Origin: Mycobacterium interjectum
GTDB taxonomy: Bacteria > Actinomycetota > Actinomycetes > Mycobacteriales > Mycobacteriaceae
DNA length: 64,000 bases
Reading direction: 5' to 3'
NCBI GenBank assembly: GCA_002102225.1
Contig: LQPB01000007.1
Location: 1-64,000, forward strand
Shown here: positions 35,078 to 43,669 of the stretch, one piece after another
How positions within the stretch are numbered: the first letter of the stretch is position 1
Layout: every line of letters begins with the position of its first letter
Position numbers and translations under genes: made by a program
Notes under the pieces: generated by a model
The model's input: only the letters and a program-made list of their open reading frames with translations
Told to the model about the DNA's origin: nothing
Database searches by the model: none

Positions 35078-36065
35078 GCCGCGCACCGTTGTCATCACCG
35101 GCGCGTCCCGCGGACTGGGCTTCGCGTCGGCCGTGCGTCTGTATCGAGAAGGGTGGCGCGTGGTCGCGGCCATGCGCACCCCCGACCGCGGGCTGCCGCT
35201 GCTACGCGAAGCCACCGGATCACAAGGGGCCGCCCACGACGATCGGCTCATCGGTGTCCAGCTCGACCTGACGGATGCCGCCTCGATTTCCGCGGCTGCC
35301 AAGGCGATCGAGGAAGCCGTCGCCGCCCCCTACGCTCTGGTGCACAACGCAGGAATCTCCGCGGCGGGAGTGGTGGAGGAAACCGACATGGCGTTGTGGC
35401 AGAGGATGTTCGCCACCAGCGTCGTGGGCCCCGTCGCGCTCACTCAGGCCCTGCTGCCCTCGATGCGGGCCGCGGGCGAGGGCCGAATCGTATTGGTGTC
35501 CAGCGCGGCCGGCGTGCGCGGGCAGCCGGCCACCGCGCCGTACTCGGCGGCCAAGGGGGCGCTGGAGCGGTGGGGCGAATCCATGGCGTGCGAGATCGCG
35601 CCCTTCGGTCTCGGCGTCACCGTCCTGGTCGCCGGGATGTACGACACCGAGATCATCACCGACGCGGGCACCACCGATAATCGCGATCTCGGCGGCCCCT
35701 ACGCCCGGATCCACGCCACCATGAACACGCGCGGGCGCTTCGCGATGAAGCTGGGCCGGCCGCCGCAGCGGTACACCGACGGCCTGCTCAAGGCGCTGGA
35801 TGACAGGGCGGCGTTCCGCCGCCGCGGGGTTGGTTCAGACGCTTCGATGTTGTTGGTGCTCAACAGGATTCTGCCGGCGTCGGGCATGCACCAGGTGTCG
35901 CGGATCGTGCTCGGCATACCGAGGCAGGGCTCGATGCGGGGCGGGGCGTGGCCGTTGACGACAACCCAAAAGGCGATGGTGCTTGTCGCGCGGGTTCTCC
36001 CCGCGCCGGTGCTGCAGCGCTTGGCGTCGCTGGCGGCGAAGCGCCGCAAGGGGAGTGAGGAGTAG
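35070..36065 (+). CDS. Short-chain dehydrogenase/reductase
   Basis: A 331-residue SDR. VVITGASRGLGFASAVRLY is the cofactor motif, LVHNAGISAAG follows, and LVSSAAGVRG with YSAAKGALER gives the Ser and the Tyr-x-x-x-Lys. A C-terminal extension of about 70 residues ends in KRRKGSEE and includes a hydrophobic stretch that might touch a membrane. It starts inside the AveC-like gene (ATG 35070) and ends three bases before the P450, so it is in the same operon. It may oxidise the alcohol formed by the P450. Confidence 0.88.
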   Translation: MAEPRTVVITGASRGLGFASAVRLYREGWRVVAAMRTPDRGLPLLREATGSQGAAHDDRLIGVQLDLTDAASISAAAKAIEEAVAAPYALVHNAGISAAGVVEETDMALWQRMFATSVVGPVALTQALLPSMRAAGEGRIVLVSSAAGVRGQPATAPYSAAKGALERWGESMACEIAPFGLGVTVLVAGMYDTEIITDAGTTDNRDLGGPYARIHATMNTRGRFAMKLGRPPQRYTDGLLKALDDRAAFRRRGVGSDASMLLVLNRILPASGMHQVSRIVLGIPRQGSMRGGAWPLTTTQKAMVLVARVLPAPVLQRLASLAAKRRKGSEE

Positions 36066-36068
36066 GCG

Positions 36069-37286
36069 ATGGAACAGCTTTTCGACGACCTCGAGGACTT
36101 CGGCGCCTTCGATGACGCGATATCCGGTGACGTGCGCGACCCGTACACCGAATTGGCGCGGCTGCGCCGTGAGGAACCGGTGCAGCGCCTCGAAACGTCG
36201 GGGGCGCTTCCGCACGAGGAATCGCTGCCGATGTTCATCGTGTATCGCCACGAGGATGTCCAGCAGATGTTGCGCGACAACGAGACGTTTTCCTCGGCGG
36301 CCGTCATCGCGGCGTTCGGCCCGGTGCTGGGTGAAGGGGTCATGCTCGGCATGGACGAACCCGTGCACGGCCGGCTGCGCTCCTTGGTGTCAAAGGCGTT
36401 CTCGCAGAAGTCGTTGGCGCGCTGGCAGGACGAGTTGGTCGGCCGCGTGGCCAACAGCCTGATCGACAACTTCGCGCCGCATGGCAAAGCGGATCTGGTG
36501 AAGGAGTTCACCTTCGACTATCCCAGCCAGATCATCGCGGGCCTGCTGGGCTTGCCGGAAAAGGACTACCCACAGTTCCAGCGGTGGTCGATTTCGCTGC
36601 TGAGCTGGTTGATGAATCCGGAGCGGGGCCTGGCGGCCTCGGCCGCCCTGTGCGACTACTTCGCCCCGATACTCGAGGCCCGCCGCGCCGAGCCGAAGGA
36701 CGATCTGATCAGCGCGCTCGGTGCGGCCGAGATCGACGGGCAAAAGCTCGCGGACGAAGAGATCTTCTCCTTCCTTCGGCTGCTGTTGCCTGCCGGCGTG
36801 GAGACGACCTACCGGGCCCTGGGCAGCCTGCTGTTGGCGCTGCTGTCGAACCCCGCGCAGTTGGACGCCATCCGCGCGGACCGGTCGCTGCTGCCGCAGG
36901 CGATCGAGGAGGGGGTGCGGTGGGAACCGCCGCTGCTGACCATCACCCGGGTCGCCACCCGCGACACCGAGCTCGGCGGGGTGGCGATCCCGGCCGGCGC
37001 GACGGTGATGCCGATGCTGGGCGCGGCGAACCGGCAAGAAGATCGCTATCCCGAGCCGGACACGTTCAACATCCACCGGCAGCAACGGCCGAATCTGGCC
37101 TGGGGGCACGGCGTGCACGTCTGCCTCGGCATGCACCTGGCGCGCCTGGAGATGCGGACCGCGGTCAACCTGCTGCTCGACCGGCTGCCGAACCTGCGGC
37201 TCGACCCCGACGGCGATGACCCGCACGTCCGCGGGCAGGTTTTCCGCTCGCCGACCTCGGTGCCGGTGCTGTTTGACCCGCAGTAA
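36069..37286 (+). CDS. Cytochrome P450
   Basis: A 405-residue bacterial class I P450. I-helix motif AGVETT lies at 242-247, K-helix ExxR at Glu281-Arg284, and the haem loop WGHGVHVCLGMHLAR puts the Cys ligand at 352. All key residues are present, unlike the short P450-like protein at 22175. It follows the SDR by 3 bases. Electron donors are not encoded nearby. In this operon it probably hydroxylates a hydrophobic substrate that the ALDH, thiolase and hydratase genes downstream then degrade. The CYP family number cannot be assigned by eye. Confidence 0.95.
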   Translation: MEQLFDDLEDFGAFDDAISGDVRDPYTELARLRREEPVQRLETSGALPHEESLPMFIVYRHEDVQQMLRDNETFSSAAVIAAFGPVLGEGVMLGMDEPVHGRLRSLVSKAFSQKSLARWQDELVGRVANSLIDNFAPHGKADLVKEFTFDYPSQIIAGLLGLPEKDYPQFQRWSISLLSWLMNPERGLAASAALCDYFAPILEARRAEPKDDLISALGAAEIDGQKLADEEIFSFLRLLLPAGVETTYRALGSLLLALLSNPAQLDAIRADRSLLPQAIEEGVRWEPPLLTITRVATRDTELGGVAIPAGATVMPMLGAANRQEDRYPEPDTFNIHRQQRPNLAWGHGVHVCLGMHLARLEMRTAVNLLLDRLPNLRLDPDGDDPHVRGQVFRSPTSVPVLFDPQ

Positions 37287-37377
37287 CCAGCCCCGCAGCG
37301 TTTGCACCTTGCCAATCGGCTAGGTTGCGGTAAGGCTCTCTGTAGCCCCCTCAACGACTCAGAAGAGAGTGACAAAC

Positions 37378-38862
37378 ATGACCGAGGCTGTAAAGGTCCG
37401 CTTCGAGCCCAAGATGATGATCGACGGCAAGCTCGTCGAGGGTCAGGCCGGCACGTTCACGAACATCAACCCCGCGACCGAGGAGCCGCTCGGCGAGGTC
37501 GCGGACGCGTCGAAGGAGGACATGCACCGGGCCATCGACGCCGCCCGGCGCGCCTTCGACGAGACCGACTGGTCCACCAACCGTGAGCTGCGCAAGCGCT
37601 GCCTGTTGCAGCTGCACGAGGCCATCGAATCCGAGAAGGAGGAGCTGCGCGAGGAGCTCATCCTCGAGGTCGGCTCCCCCCGGGCGATCACGTTCGGCCC
37701 GCAGCTGGACGCTCCACTGGAAGACGGGCTGAAGTACCCCGCGCGGCTGATCGACGAGTACGCCTGGGAGACCGACCTCGGCGACAAGGTGATCAGCCTG
37801 ACCGGGACGCTGACCACCCGCAAGGTGTGGCGGGAACCCGTGGGCGTCGTCGGCGCGATCGTGCCGTGGAACTTCCCGTTCGAGGTCACCCTCAACAAGC
37901 TCGGCCAGGCGCTGGGCACCGGCAACACCGTGGTGCTCAAGCCGGCGCCCAACACGCCGTTCAACGCGACCCGCCTGGGCAGGCTGATCGCCGAGAAGAC
38001 CGACATCCCGGCGGGTGTCGTCAACGTCGTCACCGCGTCGGATCACTTTGTCGGCGAAGAGCTCACGCTGTCGCCGAAGGTGGACCTCATCTCGTTCACC
38101 GGTTCCACCGTGGTCGGCCAGCGGATCATGGAAAAGGGCGCGGCGACCATGAAGCGGCTGTTCCTCGAACTCGGCGGCAAGTCGGCGACCATCGTGCTCG
38201 AAGACGCCGATTTCGGAATGGCCTGCGCGATCGGCATCGCGCCGTGCATGCACGCCGGGCAGGGCTGTGCCAACCCCACCCGGATGCTGCTGCCGCGGTC
38301 CCGCTACGACGAGGGTGTGGCGATCCTCAAGAGCATCTACGAGAACGTCACGTGCGGCGACCCGCAGGACCCCGGAACACTGTGCGGCCCGGTGATCTCG
38401 GAGGTGCAGCGCAACCGCGTGATGGGCTACATCCGCAAGGGCGTCGAGGAGGGCGCCACCGCGCTGGTCGGCGGTCCGGACGCGCCCACCGGCTTCGACA
38501 AGGGATTCTTCGTCAGGCCAACGCTTTTCACCGACGTCGACAACTCCATGACCATCGCCCAGGAGGAGATCTTCGGCCCGGTGCTGTCCGTCATCCCGTT
38601 CGACGACGAGGAGGACGCGATCCGGATCGCCAACGACAGCAAGTACGGATTGGCCGGCAACGTGATGTCGGGCTCGCTGGAGCACTCGCTGGCGGTGGCC
38701 CGCCGGATCCGGGCCGGCTTCATGGGCGTCAACGGCGGCGCCCCGTACGGCGCCGACACCCCGTTCGGCGGTTACAAGTACAGCGGGGTCGGTCGCCAGA
38801 ACGGCGTCGCCGGCTTCGACCAGTACACCGAGATCAAGTCGGTGGGGTACCCGGCCGGCTAG
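37378..38862 (+). CDS. NAD(P)-dependent aldehyde dehydrogenase
   Basis: A 494-residue ALDH. Residues IVPWNFPFEVTLNK near 161 bind the cofactor. Catalytic Glu264 sits in LELGGKSA and the nucleophile Cys297 in HAGQGCANPTR. The ATG at 37378 has AGAAGAGAG upstream; an in-frame GTG at 37369 is less suited. It lies 91 bp after the P450, so it may have its own promoter or be read through. It could oxidise an aldehyde made by P450 and dehydrogenase steps to an acid for CoA activation. Confidence 0.93.
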   Translation: MTEAVKVRFEPKMMIDGKLVEGQAGTFTNINPATEEPLGEVADASKEDMHRAIDAARRAFDETDWSTNRELRKRCLLQLHEAIESEKEELREELILEVGSPRAITFGPQLDAPLEDGLKYPARLIDEYAWETDLGDKVISLTGTLTTRKVWREPVGVVGAIVPWNFPFEVTLNKLGQALGTGNTVVLKPAPNTPFNATRLGRLIAEKTDIPAGVVNVVTASDHFVGEELTLSPKVDLISFTGSTVVGQRIMEKGAATMKRLFLELGGKSATIVLEDADFGMACAIGIAPCMHAGQGCANPTRMLLPRSRYDEGVAILKSIYENVTCGDPQDPGTLCGPVISEVQRNRVMGYIRKGVEEGATALVGGPDAPTGFDKGFFVRPTLFTDVDNSMTIAQEEIFGPVLSVIPFDDEEDAIRIANDSKYGLAGNVMSGSLEHSLAVARRIRAGFMGVNGGAPYGADTPFGGYKYSGVGRQNGVAGFDQYTEIKSVGYPAG

Positions 38863-39041
38863 GGGTTGCGCCGCGGCGCACGCGGCCAATCGGCGACTTT
38901 CGAATGCGGTATCACATGCGCTATCGCGTTCGCGGATGGTGTGATGGTCGGCTCTCGGTACGGGTGGGACCCCGGCCATCGCCCGTCCAACCCCTTGGTT
39001 GACAATCGACGCAAGGCCCACACGTCAAAGGAGACACCACC

Positions 39042-40196
39042 ATGCCTGAAGCCGTCATCGTCGAGGCAGTCCGCTCACCACTCGGCAAGCGCAACGGAAG
39101 CCTGTCGGGGGTGCACCCGGCCGACCTGTCCGCGCAGGTCCTCAACGGCCTGGTCGACAAGGCCGGCATCGATCCGGGAATCGTCGACGACGTCATCTGG
39201 GGCTGCGTCATGCAGGCCGGTGAGCAGGCCCTCGACATCGGCCGCACCGCGCTGCTGGCCGCCGGCTGGCCCGAGACCGTGCCGGGCGTGACCGTCGACC
39301 GCCAGTGTGGGTCGAGCCAGCAGTCCATCCACTTCGCCGCGGCGGGCGTGGTCGCCGGACACTACGACGTCGTCGTCGCCGGCGGTGTCGAGTCGATGTC
39401 ACGAACGCCGATGGGATCGTCGCTGGCCGGTGGCGGCAACCCTTACCCGCAGGCCTTCAAGGACCGCTACCACAAGACGCCCAACCAGGGCCTCGGTGCC
39501 GAGATGATCGCCGAGCAGTGGGGGTTCGATCGACTCGCGCTCGATGAGTTCTCGCTGGGGTCCCACGAAAAGGCCGCCGCCGCACAGGATTCCGGTGCGT
39601 TCGACGACCAGATCGTCGGCATCAATGTGACCGATGGTCACGAAAAAACAACAGTGCTCAAGGACGAGGGCATCCGCCGCGGCACCCCGATGGAGAAGAT
39701 GGCATCGCTGAAGCCGGCGTTCAAGGAGGACGGGGTGATCCATGCCGGCAACTCCTCGCAGATCACCGACGGTTCGGCCGCACTTCTTTTCATGTCGGCA
39801 GAGAAGGCCAGGGAACTGGGCCTCACGCCGATCGCCAAGGTGCACACCGCGGTACTGGCCGGCGCCGACCCGGTGATCATGCTGACCGCGCCCATCCCGG
39901 CGACGCAGAAGGCGCTCAAGAAGTCCGGCCTGTCGATCGATGATATCGGGGCCTATGAGGTCAACGAGGCGTTCGCGCCCGTCCCGCTGGCATGGCTGAA
40001 AGACATTGGGGCCGACGAGAAGAAGCTCAACCCCCACGGCGGCGCCATCGCGCTGGGCCACCCGCTCGGCGGCTCGGGGGCGCGGCTGATGACCACGCTG
40101 CTCTACCACATGCGCGACAAGGGAATCCGCTACGGCCTGCAGACGATGTGCGAGGGCGGTGGCCAGGCCAACGCCACCATCGTGGAACTCTTGTGA
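39042..40196 (+). CDS. Acetyl-CoA acetyltransferase (thiolase)
   Basis: A 384-residue degradative-type thiolase. The nucleophile Cys89 is in DRQCGSSQQ, NEAFA near 308, GHPLGGSGAR near 340, and the second Cys in MCEGGGQANA near 370. It cleaves a 3-ketoacyl-CoA. AAAGGAG precedes the ATG. The 179-bp gap before it shows no motif. It overlaps the hydratase gene by four bases (GTGA), so these two steps of beta-oxidation are co-translated. A member of the FadA family; the substrate is unknown. Confidence 0.95.
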   Translation: MPEAVIVEAVRSPLGKRNGSLSGVHPADLSAQVLNGLVDKAGIDPGIVDDVIWGCVMQAGEQALDIGRTALLAAGWPETVPGVTVDRQCGSSQQSIHFAAAGVVAGHYDVVVAGGVESMSRTPMGSSLAGGGNPYPQAFKDRYHKTPNQGLGAEMIAEQWGFDRLALDEFSLGSHEKAAAAQDSGAFDDQIVGINVTDGHEKTTVLKDEGIRRGTPMEKMASLKPAFKEDGVIHAGNSSQITDGSAALLFMSAEKARELGLTPIAKVHTAVLAGADPVIMLTAPIPATQKALKKSGLSIDDIGAYEVNEAFAPVPLAWLKDIGADEKKLNPHGGAIALGHPLGGSGARLMTTLLYHMRDKGIRYGLQTMCEGGGQANATIVELL

Positions 40197-40996
40197 CCCA
40201 AGGGGATAACGACCCGCCCGGGGCTCTGGTCGAGCTTCGCGCCAACGTGATGGTCATTACCATCAACCGGCCGGAAGCCCGCAACGCGGTCAACGCCGCC
40301 GTCAGCATCGCCGTCGGGGACGCGCTGGAGCAGGCGCAGCACGACCCCGACGTGCGGGCGGTGGTCATCACCGGCGCCGGCGACAAGTCGTTTTGCGCCG
40401 GCGCGGACCTCAAGGCGATCTCGCGCCGGGAGAACCTGTATCACCCGGAGCACGGCGAGTGGGGATTCGCCGGCTACGTGCACCACTTCATCGACAAGCC
40501 CACGATCGCCGCGGTCAACGGCACCGCGCTGGGCGGCGGCACGGAACTCGCGCTGGCCAGCGACCTGGTGGTCGCCGACGAACGGGCCACGTTCGGGTTG
40601 CCCGAGGTCAAACGCGGACTGATCGCCGCCGCCGGCGGCGTCTTCCGGATCATGGACCACCTGCCCCGCAAGGTGGCGATGGAGCTGCTGATGACCGGCG
40701 AGCCGATCACCGCGGCCGACGCCCTCGAATGGGGCCTGATCAACCGGGTCGTCGGTCAGGGTGAGGTGCTGGACGCCGCGCTGGCCCTGGCCGCCCGCGT
40801 GACGGTCAACGCGCCGCTGTCGGTGCAGGCCAGCAAGCGCATCGCCTACGGGGTCGACGACGGCGTCATCGTGGGCGACGAGCCGGGCTGGGAGCGCACC
40901 GTGCGCGAAATGCGTTCCCTGATCAGGTCCGAGGACGCCAAGGAGGGACCCCTGGCGTTCGCCGAGAAGCGGGAACCGGTCTGGCAGGCGCGCTAG
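40193..40996 (+). CDS. Enoyl-CoA hydratase
   Basis: A 267-residue crotonase with oxyanion-hole motif CAGADLKAI near residue 68 and the Glu pair in LGGGTELAL and GLPEVKRGL, so it should hydrate 2-enoyl-CoA. The GTG start at 40193 overlaps the thiolase stop. It is the last plus-strand gene of the catabolic island and converges on the FAD oxidoreductase with no gap. The protein looks complete. Confidence 0.93.
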   Translation: MTQGDNDPPGALVELRANVMVITINRPEARNAVNAAVSIAVGDALEQAQHDPDVRAVVITGAGDKSFCAGADLKAISRRENLYHPEHGEWGFAGYVHHFIDKPTIAAVNGTALGGGTELALASDLVVADERATFGLPEVKRGLIAAAGGVFRIMDHLPRKVAMELLMTGEPITAADALEWGLINRVVGQGEVLDAALALAARVTVNAPLSVQASKRIAYGVDDGVIVGDEPGWERTVREMRSLIRSEDAKEGPLAFAEKREPVWQAR

Positions 40997-42010
40997 CTAA
41001 CGCGCCAGGATGTTGACCGCGCCGCCGAACACGGCGGGCAGCATCGCGGCCGCCGGCACGATCGCCCGGCGCGCCACGGCCGGCGCGCTGCCCAACACCA
41101 CCGCCCGGGTGAGCAGCCGGTAGCTGCGGGTGACCCGGTGCCAGGCGGCCTCGTACGACGATGGCGCGTCGCTGACGATGGCGTCGACCGCCGCGGCCGC
41201 CTGCTTGACCGCCAGGCTGATGCCCTCGCCGGTCAGCGCGTCCTCGTATCCGGCCGCGTCGCCGACCAGCAGCACCCGGCCCGCCACGCGGCGGGACACT
41301 ACCTGACGCAGCGGGCCGCAGCCGCGGGCCTGCCCGCGGCCGGCGCCCTTCAGGTGCTCGGCCAGCCACGGGAACCAGGCCAGGTCAGGCCGCCCCCCGG
41401 ACAGGATCGCCACGCCGACCAGGTCGGGCTCCACCGGCGTCACGTACGCCTCGCCCCATCGGGACCAGTGCACCTCGACGAACTCCGACCAGGCCGGCAC
41501 CTTGAAGTGCCACCGCACGCCGTGGCGGCGCGGTTTTCCGGCCGTGGCCTTGACGCCGACCGCGCGCCGCACCGCCGAGTGCAGCCCGTCGGCGCCCACC
41601 AACCATTTCGCGCGCACACCCGCGGCCGTCACGCCGTGCGCGTCCTGCTCGACGCTGGTCACCCGCGCCCGAATCCACTCGGTGTCTTGCTCTTTGGCCC
41701 GCGCCGCCAGCGCGGCGTGCAAGGTGGTGCGCCGCACGCCCCGGCCGGGCCCGCCGCGAAACAGCGCCTCGGCGCGGCGATGCTCGCTGACGTAGGCGAT
41801 GCCGCGAAAGGGCATGCCGGCCGGGTCCACCCCGAGCTCCGTCAGCTCGGCCAAACCGCCGGGCATCAGGCCCTCCCCGCACGCCTTGTCGATGGGGCCC
41901 TCGCGCGGTTCGGCCACGATCACCGAAAGCCCAAGCCGCCGAGCGTGTAACGCCGTCGCGAGGCCGCCGGGACCACCCCCGACGATCAGCAGATCGGTGT
42001 CGTAGGTCAT
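40997..42010 (-). CDS. FAD-dependent hydroxylase of a quinone-type operon
   Basis: A 337-residue FAD protein: LLIVGGGPGGLATALHARRL at the N-terminus, KACGEGLMPGGL near 44 and GRVLLVGDAAGYEDALTGEG (the GD motif) near 245. It resembles geranylgeranyl-reductase-like and polyketide hydroxylase proteins. It corresponds to Rv1138c by its position beside an ICMT gene and a CPBP gene. In Streptomyces the srsABC operon has a type III PKS, a methyltransferase and an FAD hydroxylase that make alkylated quinones; this locus has the same three parts. It overlaps the ICMT gene by four bases. Confidence 0.82.
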   Translation of the reverse strand: MTYDTDLLIVGGGPGGLATALHARRLGLSVIVAEPREGPIDKACGEGLMPGGLAELTELGVDPAGMPFRGIAYVSEHRRAEALFRGGPGRGVRRTTLHAALAARAKEQDTEWIRARVTSVEQDAHGVTAAGVRAKWLVGADGLHSAVRRAVGVKATAGKPRRHGVRWHFKVPAWSEFVEVHWSRWGEAYVTPVEPDLVGVAILSGGRPDLAWFPWLAEHLKGAGRGQARGCGPLRQVVSRRVAGRVLLVGDAAGYEDALTGEGISLAVKQAAAAVDAIVSDAPSSYEAAWHRVTRSYRLLTRAVVLGSAPAVARRAIVPAAAMLPAVFGGAVNILAR

Positions 42011-42510
42011 GACGTGTAGCCCAGGGCCGAGTTCTCCACGTGCAGGCGCACGCCGAGCAGCATCGCGTTGGCCAGCGTGAAAATGGCCGCGGTCAGCCAC
42101 GCCGTGTGCACCAGCGGTAGCGCGAACCCCTCGGCCACCACCGCAACGTAGTTGGGATGGTGCAGCCATCGGTAGGGGCCCTCCCGCACCAACGGCGCGT
42201 TCGGCAGCACGATCACCCGGGTGTTCCACCGTTGCCCCAGCGTCGTGATGCACCACCAGCGCAGCACCTGGCTCAGCACCGCGATGGCCAGCATCGGCCA
42301 GCCCAGCCACGGGATGAACGGTCGGTGCAGCGCCCACGGCTCGATGAGGCAGCCGAGCAGCAGCGCGGTATGCAAGACGACCATCACCGGATAATGGGCG
42401 TGGCCAAATTCCTTGGCGCCCTGGGCAAAAGACCATCGCGCGTTGCGCTTGGACACCAGCAGCTCCGCCACCCGTTCGATGGCGACCGCGAGGATCAGCA
42501 GGTAATACAT
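42007..42510 (-). CDS. ICMT-family membrane methyltransferase
   Basis: A 167-residue membrane protein with about four helices. RWWCITTLGQRWNTRVIVLP and YRWLHHPNYVAVVAEGFALP are the SAM-binding ICMT core. Equivalent to Rv1139c by position. In alkylresorcinol operons the same kind of protein (SrsB) methylates the phenolic oxygen. It lies 14 bases after the PKS stop and overlaps the hydroxylase gene, so the three are one operon. Confidence 0.87.
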   Translation of the reverse strand: MYYLLILAVAIERVAELLVSKRNARWSFAQGAKEFGHAHYPVMVVLHTALLLGCLIEPWALHRPFIPWLGWPMLAIAVLSQVLRWWCITTLGQRWNTRVIVLPNAPLVREGPYRWLHHPNYVAVVAEGFALPLVHTAWLTAAIFTLANAMLLGVRLHVENSALGYTS

Positions 42511-42524
42511 AGCTCTGACCGGCC

Positions 42525-43613
42525 CTACCAGCTCAGCAGGACGAATTCGGCGGAGAAGCCCGGTCCCATCGCGATCATCAGCCCGATCGAACCCGGCGAC
42601 GGTGGGTCGGCCATGGTGGCGTGCAGTATATCAAGTACCGAAACCGACGAGAGGTTTCCGTTGTTGCGCAACGAATTTCTGGTGAACTCGAGCGCATCTG
42701 GCGGCAGCTCCAGCACGTCTTCGACCGCGTCGATCACCTTCGGGCCGGCGGCGTGCAACAACCATGTCGAGACGTCCGCGGTGGCCAGCCCGTGGTCGGC
42801 CAGGAACGCGCGGACGTCGTCGCCCAGGAATTTCTCGACGATGGTCGAGATCTCGGCGGACAAGACGATGCCGAACCCGTTGCTGCCGATGTTCCAGCCC
42901 AGCACGTCCTCGGTGTCGGGGTAGGTCAGGCTGCGGGTGGCCAGCACCTGCGGCCCGGCCGCGCCCCGGTCGGCTCCGGTCGCGACGACGACCCCGGCGC
43001 CGTCCCCAAACAAGCTGGAAGCGACCAGGTTTGGGATCGAATTGTCCTGCCGCTGAACGGTCAGCGAGCACAGCTCGACCGCCAGAAGCGCCGCCACCTC
43101 GTTGGGGAACGCGCGCAGGTAGTCGTGCACGCGGGCCATGCCGGCCGCGCCGGCCACGCAACCCAGGCCGAACAACGGGATGCGTTTGACGTCCTGGCGT
43201 AGCCCGATCCGCGTCGCCAGCCGCGCCTCCAGCGACGGCACGGACAACCCGGTAACCGTCGTCGAGAAGACGGCGTCGACCTCCGACGGCTGGAGCTTCG
43301 CCTGGTCCAGCGCGGCAAGCATCGCCTGCTCGGCCAGGTCGAGGGCGATTTCGATGTAGGCGTCGTTCGCCTCGGTGAAGCCGCTCAGCTTGCCGTACCG
43401 CGACAGCGGCAGCGCGGTGTTCCTGAACTCCACCCCACTGCTGAGCGCAAAACGCCGGAACTCCGGGCCGGCGAAGTCGGTCAGTGCCCCGATGGTTTCG
43501 TCCTGCGTGTAGCGGTTGGGCGGGAATGTGACGGCTACGCCCGCAACGGACGGCCCCGCTGTTGGTCTGTCGATGTGCACGCGCGTTGAAGCGCCCCCGA
43601 TTATCTCCTCCAT
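42525..43613 (-). CDS. Type III polyketide synthase
   Basis: A 362-residue chalcone-synthase-like enzyme with the full triad: Cys152 in GLGCVAGA, His287 in LLHAAGPK and Asn320 in NNGNLSS. These synthases extend an acyl starter with malonyl-CoA to make pyrones or resorcinols. With the methyltransferase and hydroxylase that follow, an alkylated resorcinol or quinone product is likely. The ATG at 43613 has no good ribosome site; an earlier ATG at 43640 exists. In M. tuberculosis the Rv1138c-Rv1140 segment, as I remember it, has no PKS at this place. Confidence 0.9.
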   Translation of the reverse strand: MEEIIGGASTRVHIDRPTAGPSVAGVAVTFPPNRYTQDETIGALTDFAGPEFRRFALSSGVEFRNTALPLSRYGKLSGFTEANDAYIEIALDLAEQAMLAALDQAKLQPSEVDAVFSTTVTGLSVPSLEARLATRIGLRQDVKRIPLFGLGCVAGAAGMARVHDYLRAFPNEVAALLAVELCSLTVQRQDNSIPNLVASSLFGDGAGVVVATGADRGAAGPQVLATRSLTYPDTEDVLGWNIGSNGFGIVLSAEISTIVEKFLGDDVRAFLADHGLATADVSTWLLHAAGPKVIDAVEDVLELPPDALEFTRNSLRNNGNLSSVSVLDILHATMADPPSPGSIGLMIAMGPGFSAEFVLLSW

Positions 43614-43669
43614 GCCGGGGTCACGGTGCGCACGCCGCATCGGTTCAAAAGTCTGGCTAGTGTCGGGGT

